Assembly (NCBI RefSeq): GCF_009765975.1
Contig: NZ_LMUJ01000079.1
Coordinates: 34,412-98,411 of the forward strand
From: Acidisphaera sp. S103
Lineage (GTDB): Bacteria; Pseudomonadota; Alphaproteobacteria; Acetobacterales; Acetobacteraceae
Reading direction: 5' to 3'
DNA length: 64,000 bases
In this document: one piece after another, positions 37,765 through 46,585 of the stretch
Position numbering within the stretch: the first letter of the stretch is position 1
Layout: each line of letters starts with the position of its first letter
Notes under the pieces: model-generated
What the model saw: the letters and a program-made list of their open reading frames with translations, nothing else
The model's database searches: none
Told to the model about the DNA's origin: nothing
Position numbers and translations under genes: made by a program

Positions 37765-39635
37765 TTTGATCCAGGCAGGGCAGCACCGCACGCTTGGCCG
37801 CCACAGACGGTGGCGAGCTGCAGCAGCAGGATCCGCTGCACCTCCGCGATCGTCAGCGGGTTGGACTGCGTGGAATGACCCGACCGATGCACGACAAGCT
37901 CGGAATCGACGCCAAGGATATGCGCGCTTTGATAACGGACGACGCCGTCCTCGCCGTTCTCCGGCGGGCCATCGCCGAGAATGGGAATAATGGAATGGGC
38001 ATGCACGCCCGGCACGATCGGGGTGGCCGCGAGCGCCTCGAGGAACGGGTTCCCCGGTGTCATGCCGAACGTGGCACCGACGCGAAAGGAGGAGGGATCA
38101 AAGGCCAGCGCGTCCTTGTTGCCGGTCAATATCTCCGCTGTGGCCTTGGTCACGGTGAGCGGCAGCGTCACCAGCCGTGCCGCGAGATGGGCCAGCGACC
38201 ATCCGGCGGCATAGGCACCGCGATGCGGCGTTGAGATGAAGATCACCCGGTCCACTTGCGGAAGCGGGGTGGGAAACATCGCATCCTGGAGCATCTTCCG
38301 GGAGGACTGATCCAACGTCAGCGCGCTCAGCGGCCGCCGGCTCAATTTGTTCCAAAGGGCGTCGCCGGGATCGATCACCTGCATTTTGACCAGCAGACCA
38401 CCCTGGCTATGGCCGATCAGGACCATATGGCCCAATGCCGGATCGGCGGCCGTCCCGCCCAGGGCAGTGGTGGCCTGATTGATTGCTGTCCGCAACTGCG
38501 CCGCTGAATAGGGAATCGGATTGCCGGTCGCATAGGAAAACAACCAGAATTCAAAGTGATCCCGGATCCTGGGGTCTTCCATCAGATCGTTCACCATGTC
38601 GGCCCAGCGGAATGGGCTGGAGGCGGTGCCGTGTACCAATACAACCGGCATCCGACCCTGCCGGTGCGGCTCTATGGCCAGCAACTGCGGCCGCTTGTTG
38701 TCGAACGCGGTGCCTTCCAGGAAGCCGCTGATCTCGGTGTTCCAGAGCTTTGTTTCTGCCAGGCTGATCGCGGCTGTCGCGGTTTCATCGTAGGCAAGCG
38801 GCACCTGGCGTCCGCCCAAGGTTACATTGGTGTTGTCGAATTTGTTGTAGACGGTCAGCGTCGCATTCAGGTGGCTGGTGGCCAGTTGTTGGCGCGGCGT
38901 GGGGATGCGCAGCAACAATGTCGCTGGTACGCGCAGCCGCGGCGCGACGACAAAACCTTGCGGTGCCATCGGCGGGGCCGAAACCCGAGCCGCCATCGCG
39001 GCGCCGAGGCCGGGGGTGCGGTACTGGTTGATGACCCCCTTCACTTCCAAAGTGCCGGTCGGCACCAGGCCGGTCACGCGGCGCCCGCCCCAGTCCAGGC
39101 TGGCCTCATCCATTGTGACATCGAGCGTGCCGTAAGGCAGACTATAGGCGCCGGGCTTCAGCGCCGCCTCGTCGTCGCCTGCCTGCGTGACGGCGGCGGT
39201 CAGCGACATGTTGTAGAGATCGCAGGCTTGCCGAAACCGTGGATCAAAAGGATCGGGCCTATTCTCCGTTCCATCGGGAAACAGGAACGCGTAGGCATAG
39301 ACGGCGGCGGCCATGTAGCGGGGACGCGACCCTTCGCGGCGCGCGGTGAGGTAGCTCAACTCGGCAAGAGCGAATAAGTCCGGCCACGCCTCCGGGCGAC
39401 CGACCACCTGGCTGTGCAACGCGGCGATCGTCTCATCCGGATATTGGTCGAAGGAATCGGCCAGGGCGTGCCGCCGCAATGTGGTGCGCGTCTCCACGCT
39501 GAGCCCATTCGCTGACAACGCGCTGCGATTGGCGAGGCGGTAAGCATCCCGCTGATCCAATGAGGTGACATCCAGCGGCGGCGAGCACGCCGATAGCAAG
39601 GCCAGTGCCAGCAGAACAGTCAGGCGGAACAACAT
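37761..39635 (-). CDS. Lipoprotein alpha/beta hydrolase (lipase/PGAP1-like)
   Basis: A 624-aa exported lipoprotein: signal peptide with lipobox LLSAC (Cys 17), an N-terminal helical and beta region of about 330 residues without clear family, then a lipase-type domain with VVLVHGTASSPFRWADM (oxyanion region), the nucleophile elbow GHSQGG and FISTPHRGAYAAGW, ending with an ILGVDSELVVHRSGHS segment that supplies a candidate catalytic His. It probably hydrolyses an ester in the periplasm or outer membrane. It is coupled to the DUF4105 gene by a 4-nt overlap, indicating a joint envelope function. Confidence 0.83.
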   Translation of the reverse strand: MLFRLTVLLALALLSACSPPLDVTSLDQRDAYRLANRSALSANGLSVETRTTLRRHALADSFDQYPDETIAALHSQVVGRPEAWPDLFALAELSYLTARREGSRPRYMAAAVYAYAFLFPDGTENRPDPFDPRFRQACDLYNMSLTAAVTQAGDDEAALKPGAYSLPYGTLDVTMDEASLDWGGRRVTGLVPTGTLEVKGVINQYRTPGLGAAMAARVSAPPMAPQGFVVAPRLRVPATLLLRIPTPRQQLATSHLNATLTVYNKFDNTNVTLGGRQVPLAYDETATAAISLAETKLWNTEISGFLEGTAFDNKRPQLLAIEPHRQGRMPVVLVHGTASSPFRWADMVNDLMEDPRIRDHFEFWLFSYATGNPIPYSAAQLRTAINQATTALGGTAADPALGHMVLIGHSQGGLLVKMQVIDPGDALWNKLSRRPLSALTLDQSSRKMLQDAMFPTPLPQVDRVIFISTPHRGAYAAGWSLAHLAARLVTLPLTVTKATAEILTGNKDALAFDPSSFRVGATFGMTPGNPFLEALAATPIVPGVHAHSIIPILGDGPPENGEDGVVRYQSAHILGVDSELVVHRSGHSTQSNPLTIAEVQRILLLQLATVCGGQACGAALPGSK

Positions 39636-40084
39636 TGCTCACAATACCTCACGCCGTGGGATCTGTTGTTTTGCTGAATCGGCCGAACATGATGGCTACG
39701 GCAGGCGTGGCGATCATACGAACACAGCGCCGCGGCGTACGAGGCTTCATGACATGCGGACATCACACCCCCTGCTGCCGGTCGGGAACAGGACGATAGG
39801 GCCGTACTGGAGAGGCCGGTATCGGGTAGACCCTGAAGCCGTCCTCGGGTTTACCCCTAGGGGCTGAGTCGACAGGCTCGCAAATACGACCACGAGCGGC
39901 TGTGGGTCTTGTCGCAACGACGATATTCTTGGGGGCTAACGGCAACCGGGCACCAGTTTGCCCGTTCGGGCAGCACTTTTTCTGGCGAGTATGCGGAATT
40001 CACCTGATTGAGGGGATGGCACGACCGCGGCAGTGTTCCTCGATGCGGATCGACAATGACGATCTTTCCATTTCGGAGAAACTC
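39636..40084. other. Divergent intergenic region
   Basis: The gap separates the minus-strand hydrolase operon from the plus-strand exported-protein gene, so it should contain two promoters. No gene is supported. A short CCCCTAGGGG palindrome lies near 39853-39862. Nothing else could be assigned. Confidence 0.4.
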
Positions 40085-40663
40085 ATGAACTTAATCATCC
40101 GGACATCGTTGATTTGCTCTGTTTTTGGCCTCGGCGCCGGAGGGGCGGCATTCCCAGTCGCAGCCCAGCAGCCGGCCGTACTGAGCCAAACATTTGAGAC
40201 CACCGCGACCGTCGAAACCGTCGACGCCAAGACCCGCCAGCTACTGCTGATGACACAAGACGGACATCTGCTAACCCTGATTGCCGGACCACAAGTCCGC
40301 AACTTCGCCCAGATCAGGTCGGGTGACCGAATATACGCCCGTTATGAAAGTGAGCTGGCGGCCCGTATCGGCAAACCGGACGAGACCATGCTGACAGACC
40401 AGGACCTTGTCGGTGGCGGCAGGGCTGCCCGCGGCGCCAAGCCGGGCGGCGAAGACGATCTGGAAGTCCGCCGCAAGATAACGGTATCGGCCATTGATCT
40501 TGAACACAATTTACTGACTTTCTCGGATGCTGGTCAAGTCACTCATGTCATTCAGGTGCGCTCGCCGCCGATGCGGGCGTTCCTGCGCACGCTGAAGCCA
40601 GGTGACATTGTGGACGTCACGTTCCGTGAGGCCGCGATGGTCGAGGTGGAACCGGCAAAATAG
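40085..40663 (+). CDS. Exported protein, uncharacterised
   Basis: A 192-aa protein with a signal peptide (residues 1-28, ending VAAQ). The mature part contains two similar beta-rich segments: TATVETVDAKTRQLLLMTQDGHLLTL and KITVSAIDLEHNLLTFSDAGQVTHVI, each followed by a short LRTLKPGDIVDV- or IRSGDRIYARY-type strand, suggesting a duplicated small beta-barrel (OB-like) domain. GGAGA precedes the ATG. A response regulator gene follows after 93 nt. Confidence 0.7.
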   Translation: MNLIIRTSLICSVFGLGAGGAAFPVAAQQPAVLSQTFETTATVETVDAKTRQLLLMTQDGHLLTLIAGPQVRNFAQIRSGDRIYARYESELAARIGKPDETMLTDQDLVGGGRAARGAKPGGEDDLEVRRKITVSAIDLEHNLLTFSDAGQVTHVIQVRSPPMRAFLRTLKPGDIVDVTFREAAMVEVEPAK

Positions 40664-40756
40664 CAGGCCGTGGCGCCCGCCAGTGGGATGAGGCGGGGCG
40701 CCACCCCCGGGTTATACCCGATCCCACAAGTGATATTGGTATGGTACACTGACTCG

Positions 40757-41452
40757 ATGAACGCGCGGTCATCCAGCTGGAGCGCTGATGCGAAACGTCC
40801 TGTGCGTATCCTGCTCGCTGACGACCATGACGTCGTCCGGCAGGGACTTCGCCGGTTGTTGGAGGAGCATCCGAACTGGACCATTTGCGGCGAGGCCACG
40901 AATGGGCGCGACGCCGTCAGCATGTGCTTGGAACTGATGCCGGATATTGTCGTGCTTGATGTCAGCATGCCGGAACTGAACGGGCTGGAGGCGACGCGGC
41001 AGATCTTGAAAGCGCGTCCCACGACAGAAATCCTGGTGTTCACAATGCACCAATCGGAACAACTGGCTCGCAACATGCTCGCTGCCGGCGCCCGCGGCTA
41101 CCTCCTGAAGTCCGACGCTTCCCGCAACATCATCGATGCCGTCGCCTCGCTCGCGGCGCACCGGCCCTATTTCAACATGCGCGTCAGCGAAACCATTCTC
41201 GCTGGCTACCTGAGTGCGATGAAGGAAAAAGACTCGACGGTGAAGCGCGCCGGCGATCCGCTGACGTCCAGAGAGCGAGAGATCCTGCAATTGCTCGCTG
41301 AGGGCCGGTCGAACAAAGAGGTCGCCCGCCGCCTGTCGATCGGGGTGAAGACGGTGGAGGCGCATCGCGCCGCCATCATGCGCAAGATCGGCGCGAACTC
41401 CATCGTCGATGTGGTCCGCTACGCCGTTCGGAATCAGATCGTGGAGTTCTGA
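40757..41452 (+). CDS. NarL/LuxR-type response regulator
   Basis: A 231-aa regulator: receiver domain with ADDHD acidic pocket, phospho-acceptor Asp 68 in IVVLDVSMPELNG and switch Lys in GYLLKSDA; linker; C-terminal LuxR-type helix-turn-helix LTSREREILQLLAEGRSNKE and KTVEAHRAAIMRKIG. The ATG at 40757 gives the normal length; the frame is open upstream. No kinase gene is adjacent; the HisKA_3 kinase at 33879-35765 is the likely partner. It may control the exported-protein genes on either side and the envelope operons beyond. Confidence 0.9.
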   Translation: MNARSSSWSADAKRPVRILLADDHDVVRQGLRRLLEEHPNWTICGEATNGRDAVSMCLELMPDIVVLDVSMPELNGLEATRQILKARPTTEILVFTMHQSEQLARNMLAAGARGYLLKSDASRNIIDAVASLAAHRPYFNMRVSETILAGYLSAMKEKDSTVKRAGDPLTSREREILQLLAEGRSNKEVARRLSIGVKTVEAHRAAIMRKIGANSIVDVVRYAVRNQIVEF

Positions 41453-41496
41453 CCGGCAGACGCTTCGCCGCGTTCAAGAATGCCAGGGGAAGCGAT

Positions 41497-42339
41497 ATGA
41501 AATTCCTAAGCCACAACGAAAGATCGGCAATCCAGGTGTCTCGGGCAGCCGCCAGTTTCGTTATCCTGTCGGGATTGATGCTACCGGTCGTGGCCTACGC
41601 GGATGACGTACAGGATCAGGCCACGATCGCTGCCGACGCGAACGCCGCCAACAACCCGCTTACGCCGAAAATTACCCTCAACCTGCAGGACTATTTCCTG
41701 CCGTCATTGAATCGCGTGGACGGCCGGTCGGCCAATCAGGGGCTGCTGCGAGGCCTGGTGCCGGCCGATCCCTTTGGCGTGCCACAGTTGATCCGCTTCA
41801 CCCTTCCGGTCGCGACAAATCCGGGTTTTCCGAACGGGACTAACACTGGCCTCGGGGATTTGACACTGTTCGATCTGGTGGTGATCCCGGTGAAGCCCGT
41901 CCTGTTCGGCGTGGGTCCGCTGCTGGTGGCGCCGACGGCAACCAACAAGAATACTGGCGCGGGCAAGTGGCAGGCCGGCGTCGCCGGGGTGGCGGTCGCA
42001 CCGCAATCATGGGGCTTGGTCGCTGCGCTGGTGACCTATCAGCACTCGTTCGCCGGCGACGACTCCCGCCCGGTCGCCCAGTTGATGACCTTTCAGCCGA
42101 TCGTCACGTATAACCTGCCGAAAGGGTTTTATCTTCGGTCGAGCGGCACATGGACGCTCGACCTCGGCAACCATACCACCGTCATCCCGGTCGGCTTCGG
42201 CGTCGGGAAGGTCTGGGCTTTCGGGCACGGCAATACGTTGAACGCCTTCGTGGAGCCGCAGTATTCGGTCATCCATAGTGGTGTTGGTGTGCCGGTGTGG
42301 CAGATTTTCGCCGGGCTCAACTTCCAGTTCGCGATTTAG
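41497..42339 (+). CDS. Exported beta-barrel-like protein, uncharacterised
   Basis: A 280-aa protein with a long signal peptide (about residues 1-36, ending VAYADD). The mature part is rich in alternating beta-strands and ends VWQIFAGLNFQFAI, a terminal aromatic strand typical of outer-membrane barrels. Blocks such as GVGPLLVAPTATNK and SFAGDDSRPVAQLMTFQPI resemble the transporter-like barrel family to which the protein at 52201 also belongs. AGGGGA stands 8 nt upstream. The stop codon overlaps that of the convergent BatD-like gene. Confidence 0.75.
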   Translation: MKFLSHNERSAIQVSRAAASFVILSGLMLPVVAYADDVQDQATIAADANAANNPLTPKITLNLQDYFLPSLNRVDGRSANQGLLRGLVPADPFGVPQLIRFTLPVATNPGFPNGTNTGLGDLTLFDLVVIPVKPVLFGVGPLLVAPTATNKNTGAGKWQAGVAGVAVAPQSWGLVAALVTYQHSFAGDDSRPVAQLMTFQPIVTYNLPKGFYLRSSGTWTLDLGNHTTVIPVGFGVGKVWAFGHGNTLNAFVEPQYSVIHSGVGVPVWQIFAGLNFQFAI

Positions 42340-43616
42340 CGGACGATCGCTGGGGGGTTGAGCGGAGGCAATGCCGATGGCACCGACGTCGAGGTTTGCT
42401 GCAGCGTATCTTCTCTGAACCGCCGCAGCGTCATCAACAGTGCCTGGCTTTGGGGTTCCGACCAGGGGCCGGCGACTCCAACGAACAAAGTATCGAACAG
42501 TTCGGAGGACAGTTGCATTGCGGGCACCCGCGCGCTGACCGGCAGACGGTCACGCCACACGGTAAACGCACGATAGATCAGTCGGGCATCCGCCCCGCGA
42601 CACGCGTCCGAAAGATCACGAAAAGCTTTCACTTCCGATCGCATCCACCGTTGGTGACGCTCGGTCCGGACGGCACGCGCCCAGCGGAGGGCGCGAAGAA
42701 CTGCAACGATGAGCAGAACCATCCCCGCGATCGCACCGGCGCTCTCGATCCATATGGTGGGGCTCCGCAATGCCCTCCGATTCCAAACCCACCGCTTCGC
42801 AAAGGCCGGCGCAGCAGCTACGGCGACAGCATGACCTTCACCGATGGCTCGCTGCAACGTCCCCGAACTGAGCTGCCACCATGGTTGCGTCACATCGGGT
42901 AGTGCAAACTGTCCTGCCGTCTCGAAAACGTAGGTCGCTCGGTCGATTCGGTGCCCCACGACCTGACCGCGTTCGGCCGTGTCGTTGCTCACCGGAGGAT
43001 CGGTGTAGACGCGCACACCGGCAGGCGCGCTGAAGGCGAGGTCACGCATAGCGAGGCTGGGTATGTCGCTGGCCGAACGCGTGATGGTGCGCACCAGGGC
43101 GTCGCCGGCCTTGAATAGACCGTTCGGATCAGGAGACCATTGCTCCTCCAGGGTCAGGCTGTCGGTCGCGACGACGGGTTGCGACGCATCCACCCCAGGC
43201 GGAATGGCGATTTCCGTATGAGTTGGCTCGCCAACGACCGAACTGGCTGGGTCGCCGTTCGCATCGAGCAATGTGACAATCGCGCCGGGTACGACCAACG
43301 TTCCGCCGCGCCTTGGGTAGACCGCGAATTCGAAGCGCTGGCCGACATAGTTTTCGCCATTGATCGAGTCACGCATCGTGACCCCCTGGGTCTCGAACCG
43401 GAACACCTGTGCGCCCGCGACGTCACCGATCGCGACGCGGGGTGGCCAGGGCATCCTGTCGCGAAACAGCACGTCCACAAGCAGCCGAATGGGCTGACCT
43501 ATGACGGCACCCGCGGTCGGACTCATAGCCGTGCGGACGACCACGTTCCCGGCTGTTTGCGAGCGAACATTGGCCGCGGCCAGAACAAAAATCAAAGCCA
43601 GAAACAGCGCCTTCAT
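42336..43616 (-). CDS. BatD-like membrane protein
   Basis: A 426-aa protein: signal peptide (residues 1-20), an extracytoplasmic beta-sandwich region of about 260 residues as in BatD/oxygen-tolerance proteins (PWPPRVAIGDVAGAQVFRFE and AVYPRRGGTLVVPGA), one membrane segment at about 295-315, and a helical cytoplasmic tail. It is the last gene of the sulfatase/MoxR operon and starts with a 4-nt overlap. In Bat and mxa systems such proteins partner with von Willebrand factor A proteins at the inner membrane. The ATG at 43616 is chosen because the signal peptide starts there; the frame extends 26 codons upstream. Confidence 0.8.
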   Translation of the reverse strand: MKALFLALIFVLAAANVRSQTAGNVVVRTAMSPTAGAVIGQPIRLLVDVLFRDRMPWPPRVAIGDVAGAQVFRFETQGVTMRDSINGENYVGQRFEFAVYPRRGGTLVVPGAIVTLLDANGDPASSVVGEPTHTEIAIPPGVDASQPVVATDSLTLEEQWSPDPNGLFKAGDALVRTITRSASDIPSLAMRDLAFSAPAGVRVYTDPPVSNDTAERGQVVGHRIDRATYVFETAGQFALPDVTQPWWQLSSGTLQRAIGEGHAVAVAAAPAFAKRWVWNRRALRSPTIWIESAGAIAGMVLLIVAVLRALRWARAVRTERHQRWMRSEVKAFRDLSDACRGADARLIYRAFTVWRDRLPVSARVPAMQLSSELFDTLFVGVAGPWSEPQSQALLMTLRRFREDTLQQTSTSVPSALPPLNPPAIVR

Positions 43617-44230
43617 CGCTTTTGTGCCTGCAACTGAAAAACGAAGCGTGCGCGCAGGAAATCCGCGGGCCGGGTTTGCACGCGTTTCAGCCACAGCATG
43701 CGGATCTCCTGGTCGCTCATCGGAACCGTCGCATCCGCGGTATCCGGAGGGCGCTGATCCTTTTTGGTCTTGTCGTAGACCACCGAGTCGGGCTTCTGGT
43801 GCATGCCGTTGGGGTCAGCGCCCTTCGCGCGCACCCGGTCGGCCCGCAGGCGTGCGATCTCGCGATTGGCCGCGGCGTCGCTCCAGCCGGCGCGCAACGC
43901 TAGTGCCCGATCGTAACGCCCCACGGCATCGTCGTAGCGCCCAAGCATGACCAGCGCGTTGCCCTGGTCGTAGGCGGCTTCCGCTGTATCCACGCCGCCG
44001 AAATCGCCTGCTGCGTCCTTGAAGTTGCCGGCCTTCATCAGGGCGGCACCGATCCACATGGGATCGAGAAAGGTCTCCGCTGCGTCCGCGTACCGCCCCC
44101 GGTCGAATAGCCGACGGCCACGCTGATCCGGCGAGGCCCAGATACCCGCCCAACCGGACCACCAGGTCGCGGATGTCAGCGCAAGCAAGCTCACGCCTAG
44201 CACCACGCCAAACGGAACCAGCTTCTTCAT
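43613..44230 (-). CDS. TPR protein (BatB/MxaK-like position)
   Basis: A 205-aa membrane-anchored protein: one N-terminal hydrophobic segment (residues about 5-24), then about two tetratricopeptide repeats (residues about 55-125, GRYADAAETF and AYDQGNALVMLGRYDDAVGRYDRAL), and a charged C-terminal part. It presumably scaffolds the two upstream VWA proteins. ATGA overlaps link it to genes on both sides. The upstream 27 codons of the open frame are dismissed because the signal anchor begins at 44230. Confidence 0.8.
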   Translation of the reverse strand: MKKLVPFGVVLGVSLLALTSATWWSGWAGIWASPDQRGRRLFDRGRYADAAETFLDPMWIGAALMKAGNFKDAAGDFGGVDTAEAAYDQGNALVMLGRYDDAVGRYDRALALRAGWSDAAANREIARLRADRVRAKGADPNGMHQKPDSVVYDKTKKDQRPPDTADATVPMSDQEIRMLWLKRVQTRPADFLRARFVFQLQAQKR

Positions 44231-45138
44231 GCCAGCAACCAGCCGCGCCGGAACCAAACCAGCGCCAGCAGGGCGATCATGGGCGTTAGCCAGTATCCTG
44301 CCTCCTCCCACCGCTGGCCTTCACCCGCAGTGGAAGGTGGCACACCGCCATATTTCAGCCGGCGTGCGAGTGCCGTCACGTCGGCTGTATCGATCGTTGT
44401 TGTCACAAATTCAGCGTCCAGCGCATCGGCGGCCGCCAGCAATGTCCGATCGGCATCTGCCTGCGCCGGCGGACGCATCGCGAACAACGTCACCGGTGCT
44501 TCCCCGGTCGAGCGCAATTTTTCAAGCTGATCGCGCGCCACGTTATCGGCCAGCACGACGATGGAACCGCCCTGTCCTGCCCGCCGCAGGACGTCGTTCG
44601 CCAGGGCCAGCGCGCCCGCCAGGGTGTCTCCCTCGCGTGGCATGATGTCGGGAGACAGCGCACCTGCCATGGCGAGAACGACAGATTTGTCGGACGTCGG
44701 CGGCAGGACCAAGTGTGCGGACCCGCTATAGGCGATCAGACCCACCGGTGCGCCGTCTCGCATACCCAGAAGATCGGCCATTTTCTGCCGAGCCCGATCC
44801 AGGCGGGTCGGCGCCAGATCGGTCGTCAGCATGGATGGCGTCACTTTCAGAACCAGCATCGCCGGCCGTGCCGCATCGGCGAACGGCGATGGCTCCTGTC
44901 GAAACGTCGGACCTGCCATCGCGATGATGGCCACCAGCCAGCCAGCCAACAGCACGTCGCGAGGTCTGATACGGCTGCCAACGTCCCCCCGCACGATCAG
45001 ATGCCGCAACAGGTCTGGATCGATCGCCCGCCGCCACCTCTGTGTGGTGTCACTGGCCCGACGCTCCAGCCACCATAGCGCGACCGCGACAGGCGCCAGC
45101 AGCAACCACCAGGGGCGCAAAAAGTGGAAAACGGTCAT
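44227..45138 (-). CDS. VWA-domain membrane protein with degenerate MIDAS
   Basis: A 303-aa protein with the layout of BatA/MxaC/MxaL: two N-terminal membrane segments (about 8-24 and 62-78), a von Willebrand factor A domain (about 90-270), and a C-terminal membrane segment. The metal site that normally reads D-x-S-x-S is KVTPS (Lys 98), so the first Asp ligand is lost; metal binding is doubtful. The canonical VWA protein is encoded just upstream, so this copy may be a regulatory or structural partner. Confidence 0.85.
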   Translation of the reverse strand: MTVFHFLRPWWLLLAPVAVALWWLERRASDTTQRWRRAIDPDLLRHLIVRGDVGSRIRPRDVLLAGWLVAIIAMAGPTFRQEPSPFADAARPAMLVLKVTPSMLTTDLAPTRLDRARQKMADLLGMRDGAPVGLIAYSGSAHLVLPPTSDKSVVLAMAGALSPDIMPREGDTLAGALALANDVLRRAGQGGSIVVLADNVARDQLEKLRSTGEAPVTLFAMRPPAQADADRTLLAAADALDAEFVTTTIDTADVTALARRLKYGGVPPSTAGEGQRWEEAGYWLTPMIALLALVWFRRGWLLA

Positions 45139-46130
45139 ATCGGCGCTGCCACTTCACGCCGTCGCGGCCATCGCACCAGGCGTGACGCTCGCGCCAACAT
45201 CGAAAACAGGGTCAGCGCGGCCAGCGGCAGCCAATACAGTTCGGTTTTCGGACTGAACGTGACGGTGTCTACCTTGCGGGTCACGATCGTATCAAGCCGA
45301 CCGTAGATCTTGGCGAGTTCATCGCGATCGAGCGCTCTGTAGTAGCCGCCGCCCGTGGCCGACGCGACGTCGCGCAGCGCAGCCTCGTCCAGCTTGTCTT
45401 CGCCTGCCGCGGTCGGATCGCCGATCGCGACAGTATAGATGACGATGCCATGATCCTTGGCGATCAACGCCGCCTGCGCCGGCGGAACGCTGCTCGCGGT
45501 GTCATTGCCGTCGGTAAGTGCGATGATTGTCTTCGCCGATACCGTCGAGGAGGCGAACATGTTGACGCCCAGTCCGATCGCGTCGCCGAACACGGTGCGT
45601 GGGCCGGCCATCCCGACCTGGGTTTCCCGCAGCAGCATGCGGCACAATTCGAGATCGCTGGTGAACGGCACCAGTGTGAATGCCGAACTGCCGAAGACCA
45701 CGACGCCCACCCGGTCGCCTTTGCGTCGGGTCAGGAAGTCGTCCAGGACCTGCTTCACCGCGCTGAGGCGATCGATCTTCGCGCCTAATGCGCTGGTGAA
45801 ATCAACGGTGTCCATCGATCCGGAAAGATCGACCAGCAGCAGCAGATCGCGCGCCGGTGTGTCGTGATGGATGGGCGGCTCGATCCATTGCGGACGAGTC
45901 AAAGCAGCGATCGCCAGGCCCCAACTGACGCACACCACGATCGTCCGCCATATGCCGCGCCGGCCGATCACAACACCTGCGTGCGGTTGTTGACCTGTCA
46001 GAGCCACCAGCCGACTGAAGAACGGCACTTGCACGCCCGGCCGGCTTTCTGCGTGAGCCGGCAGCAGCCAATAGACCAGCAAAGGCAGCGGCAGACTTAG
46101 CGCCAGCCACGGATAGGCGAGACTTAGCAT
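45135..46130 (-). CDS. VWA-domain membrane protein (BatA/MxaC-like)
   Basis: A 331-aa protein with two N-terminal hydrophobic segments, a von Willebrand factor A domain with intact MIDAS DLSGSMD (Asp 101) and a conserved TDGND, and a C-terminal membrane segment before a basic tail. Such proteins work with MoxR ATPases in assembling or metallating periplasmic enzymes. Its ATG overlaps the DUF4381 stop by 7 nt (ATGCTAA). Confidence 0.9.
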   Translation of the reverse strand: MLSLAYPWLALSLPLPLLVYWLLPAHAESRPGVQVPFFSRLVALTGQQPHAGVVIGRRGIWRTIVVCVSWGLAIAALTRPQWIEPPIHHDTPARDLLLLVDLSGSMDTVDFTSALGAKIDRLSAVKQVLDDFLTRRKGDRVGVVVFGSSAFTLVPFTSDLELCRMLLRETQVGMAGPRTVFGDAIGLGVNMFASSTVSAKTIIALTDGNDTASSVPPAQAALIAKDHGIVIYTVAIGDPTAAGEDKLDEAALRDVASATGGGYYRALDRDELAKIYGRLDTIVTRKVDTVTFSPKTELYWLPLAALTLFSMLARASRLVRWPRRREVAAPI

Positions 46131-46585
46131 GACCCGTCATTCCGGTGATGATGGCGGATCCACCTGCGCGCGGCTGCTGCTATCATGTCGCCATCAGCCG
46201 ACCCGTCGAACCCCGGCAGCGGAAGCATCTGTCCGAACACAGTGCCTGGGCCGGTTCGATCGAGGAATGCCAGCCAGAAGCGGCCGCTGAGGGATGCGAC
46301 TTGCTCGCGCCCGAATGTCACCAGAGCCACGCGCTTCAACACCGCCGATACATCCTGCGCGGTGGCGCTGTCGCGGATGGGACCAATCGCATCGAGTTCA
46401 CGCAACGCCTCGCGGCGATAGGCATTGTGGCGATATCGCATCATGCTTCGCGCCAACACCAGCAATGCCATTGCCAGCAGCGTAAAGCCTACGATCCACC
46501 AACCCAGTGCCGGCGGCCAATAAGGCACAGCCGGCGGCAGCACGATGTCGTGCAGATTGGCGAGGTCAGCCGGATCAGCCGCCAT
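46124..46585 (-). CDS. DUF4381 membrane protein
   Basis: A 153-aa protein: short N-terminal segment with DLANLHDIVLPPAVPYWPPA, one membrane helix (residues about 32-52) and a cytoplasmic helical domain with ALRELDAIGP and ALVTFGREQVASLSGRFWLAF. This is the DUF4381 pattern; in mxa-type clusters it occupies the mxaA-like position between the DUF58 and VWA genes. The ATG at 46585 is chosen over a TTG 12 codons upstream because GGAG is 6 nt away. It overlaps the DUF58 gene by 11 nt. Confidence 0.82.
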   Translation of the reverse strand: MAADPADLANLHDIVLPPAVPYWPPALGWWIVGFTLLAMALLVLARSMMRYRHNAYRREALRELDAIGPIRDSATAQDVSAVLKRVALVTFGREQVASLSGRFWLAFLDRTGPGTVFGQMLPLPGFDGSADGDMIAAAARRWIRHHHRNDGSC

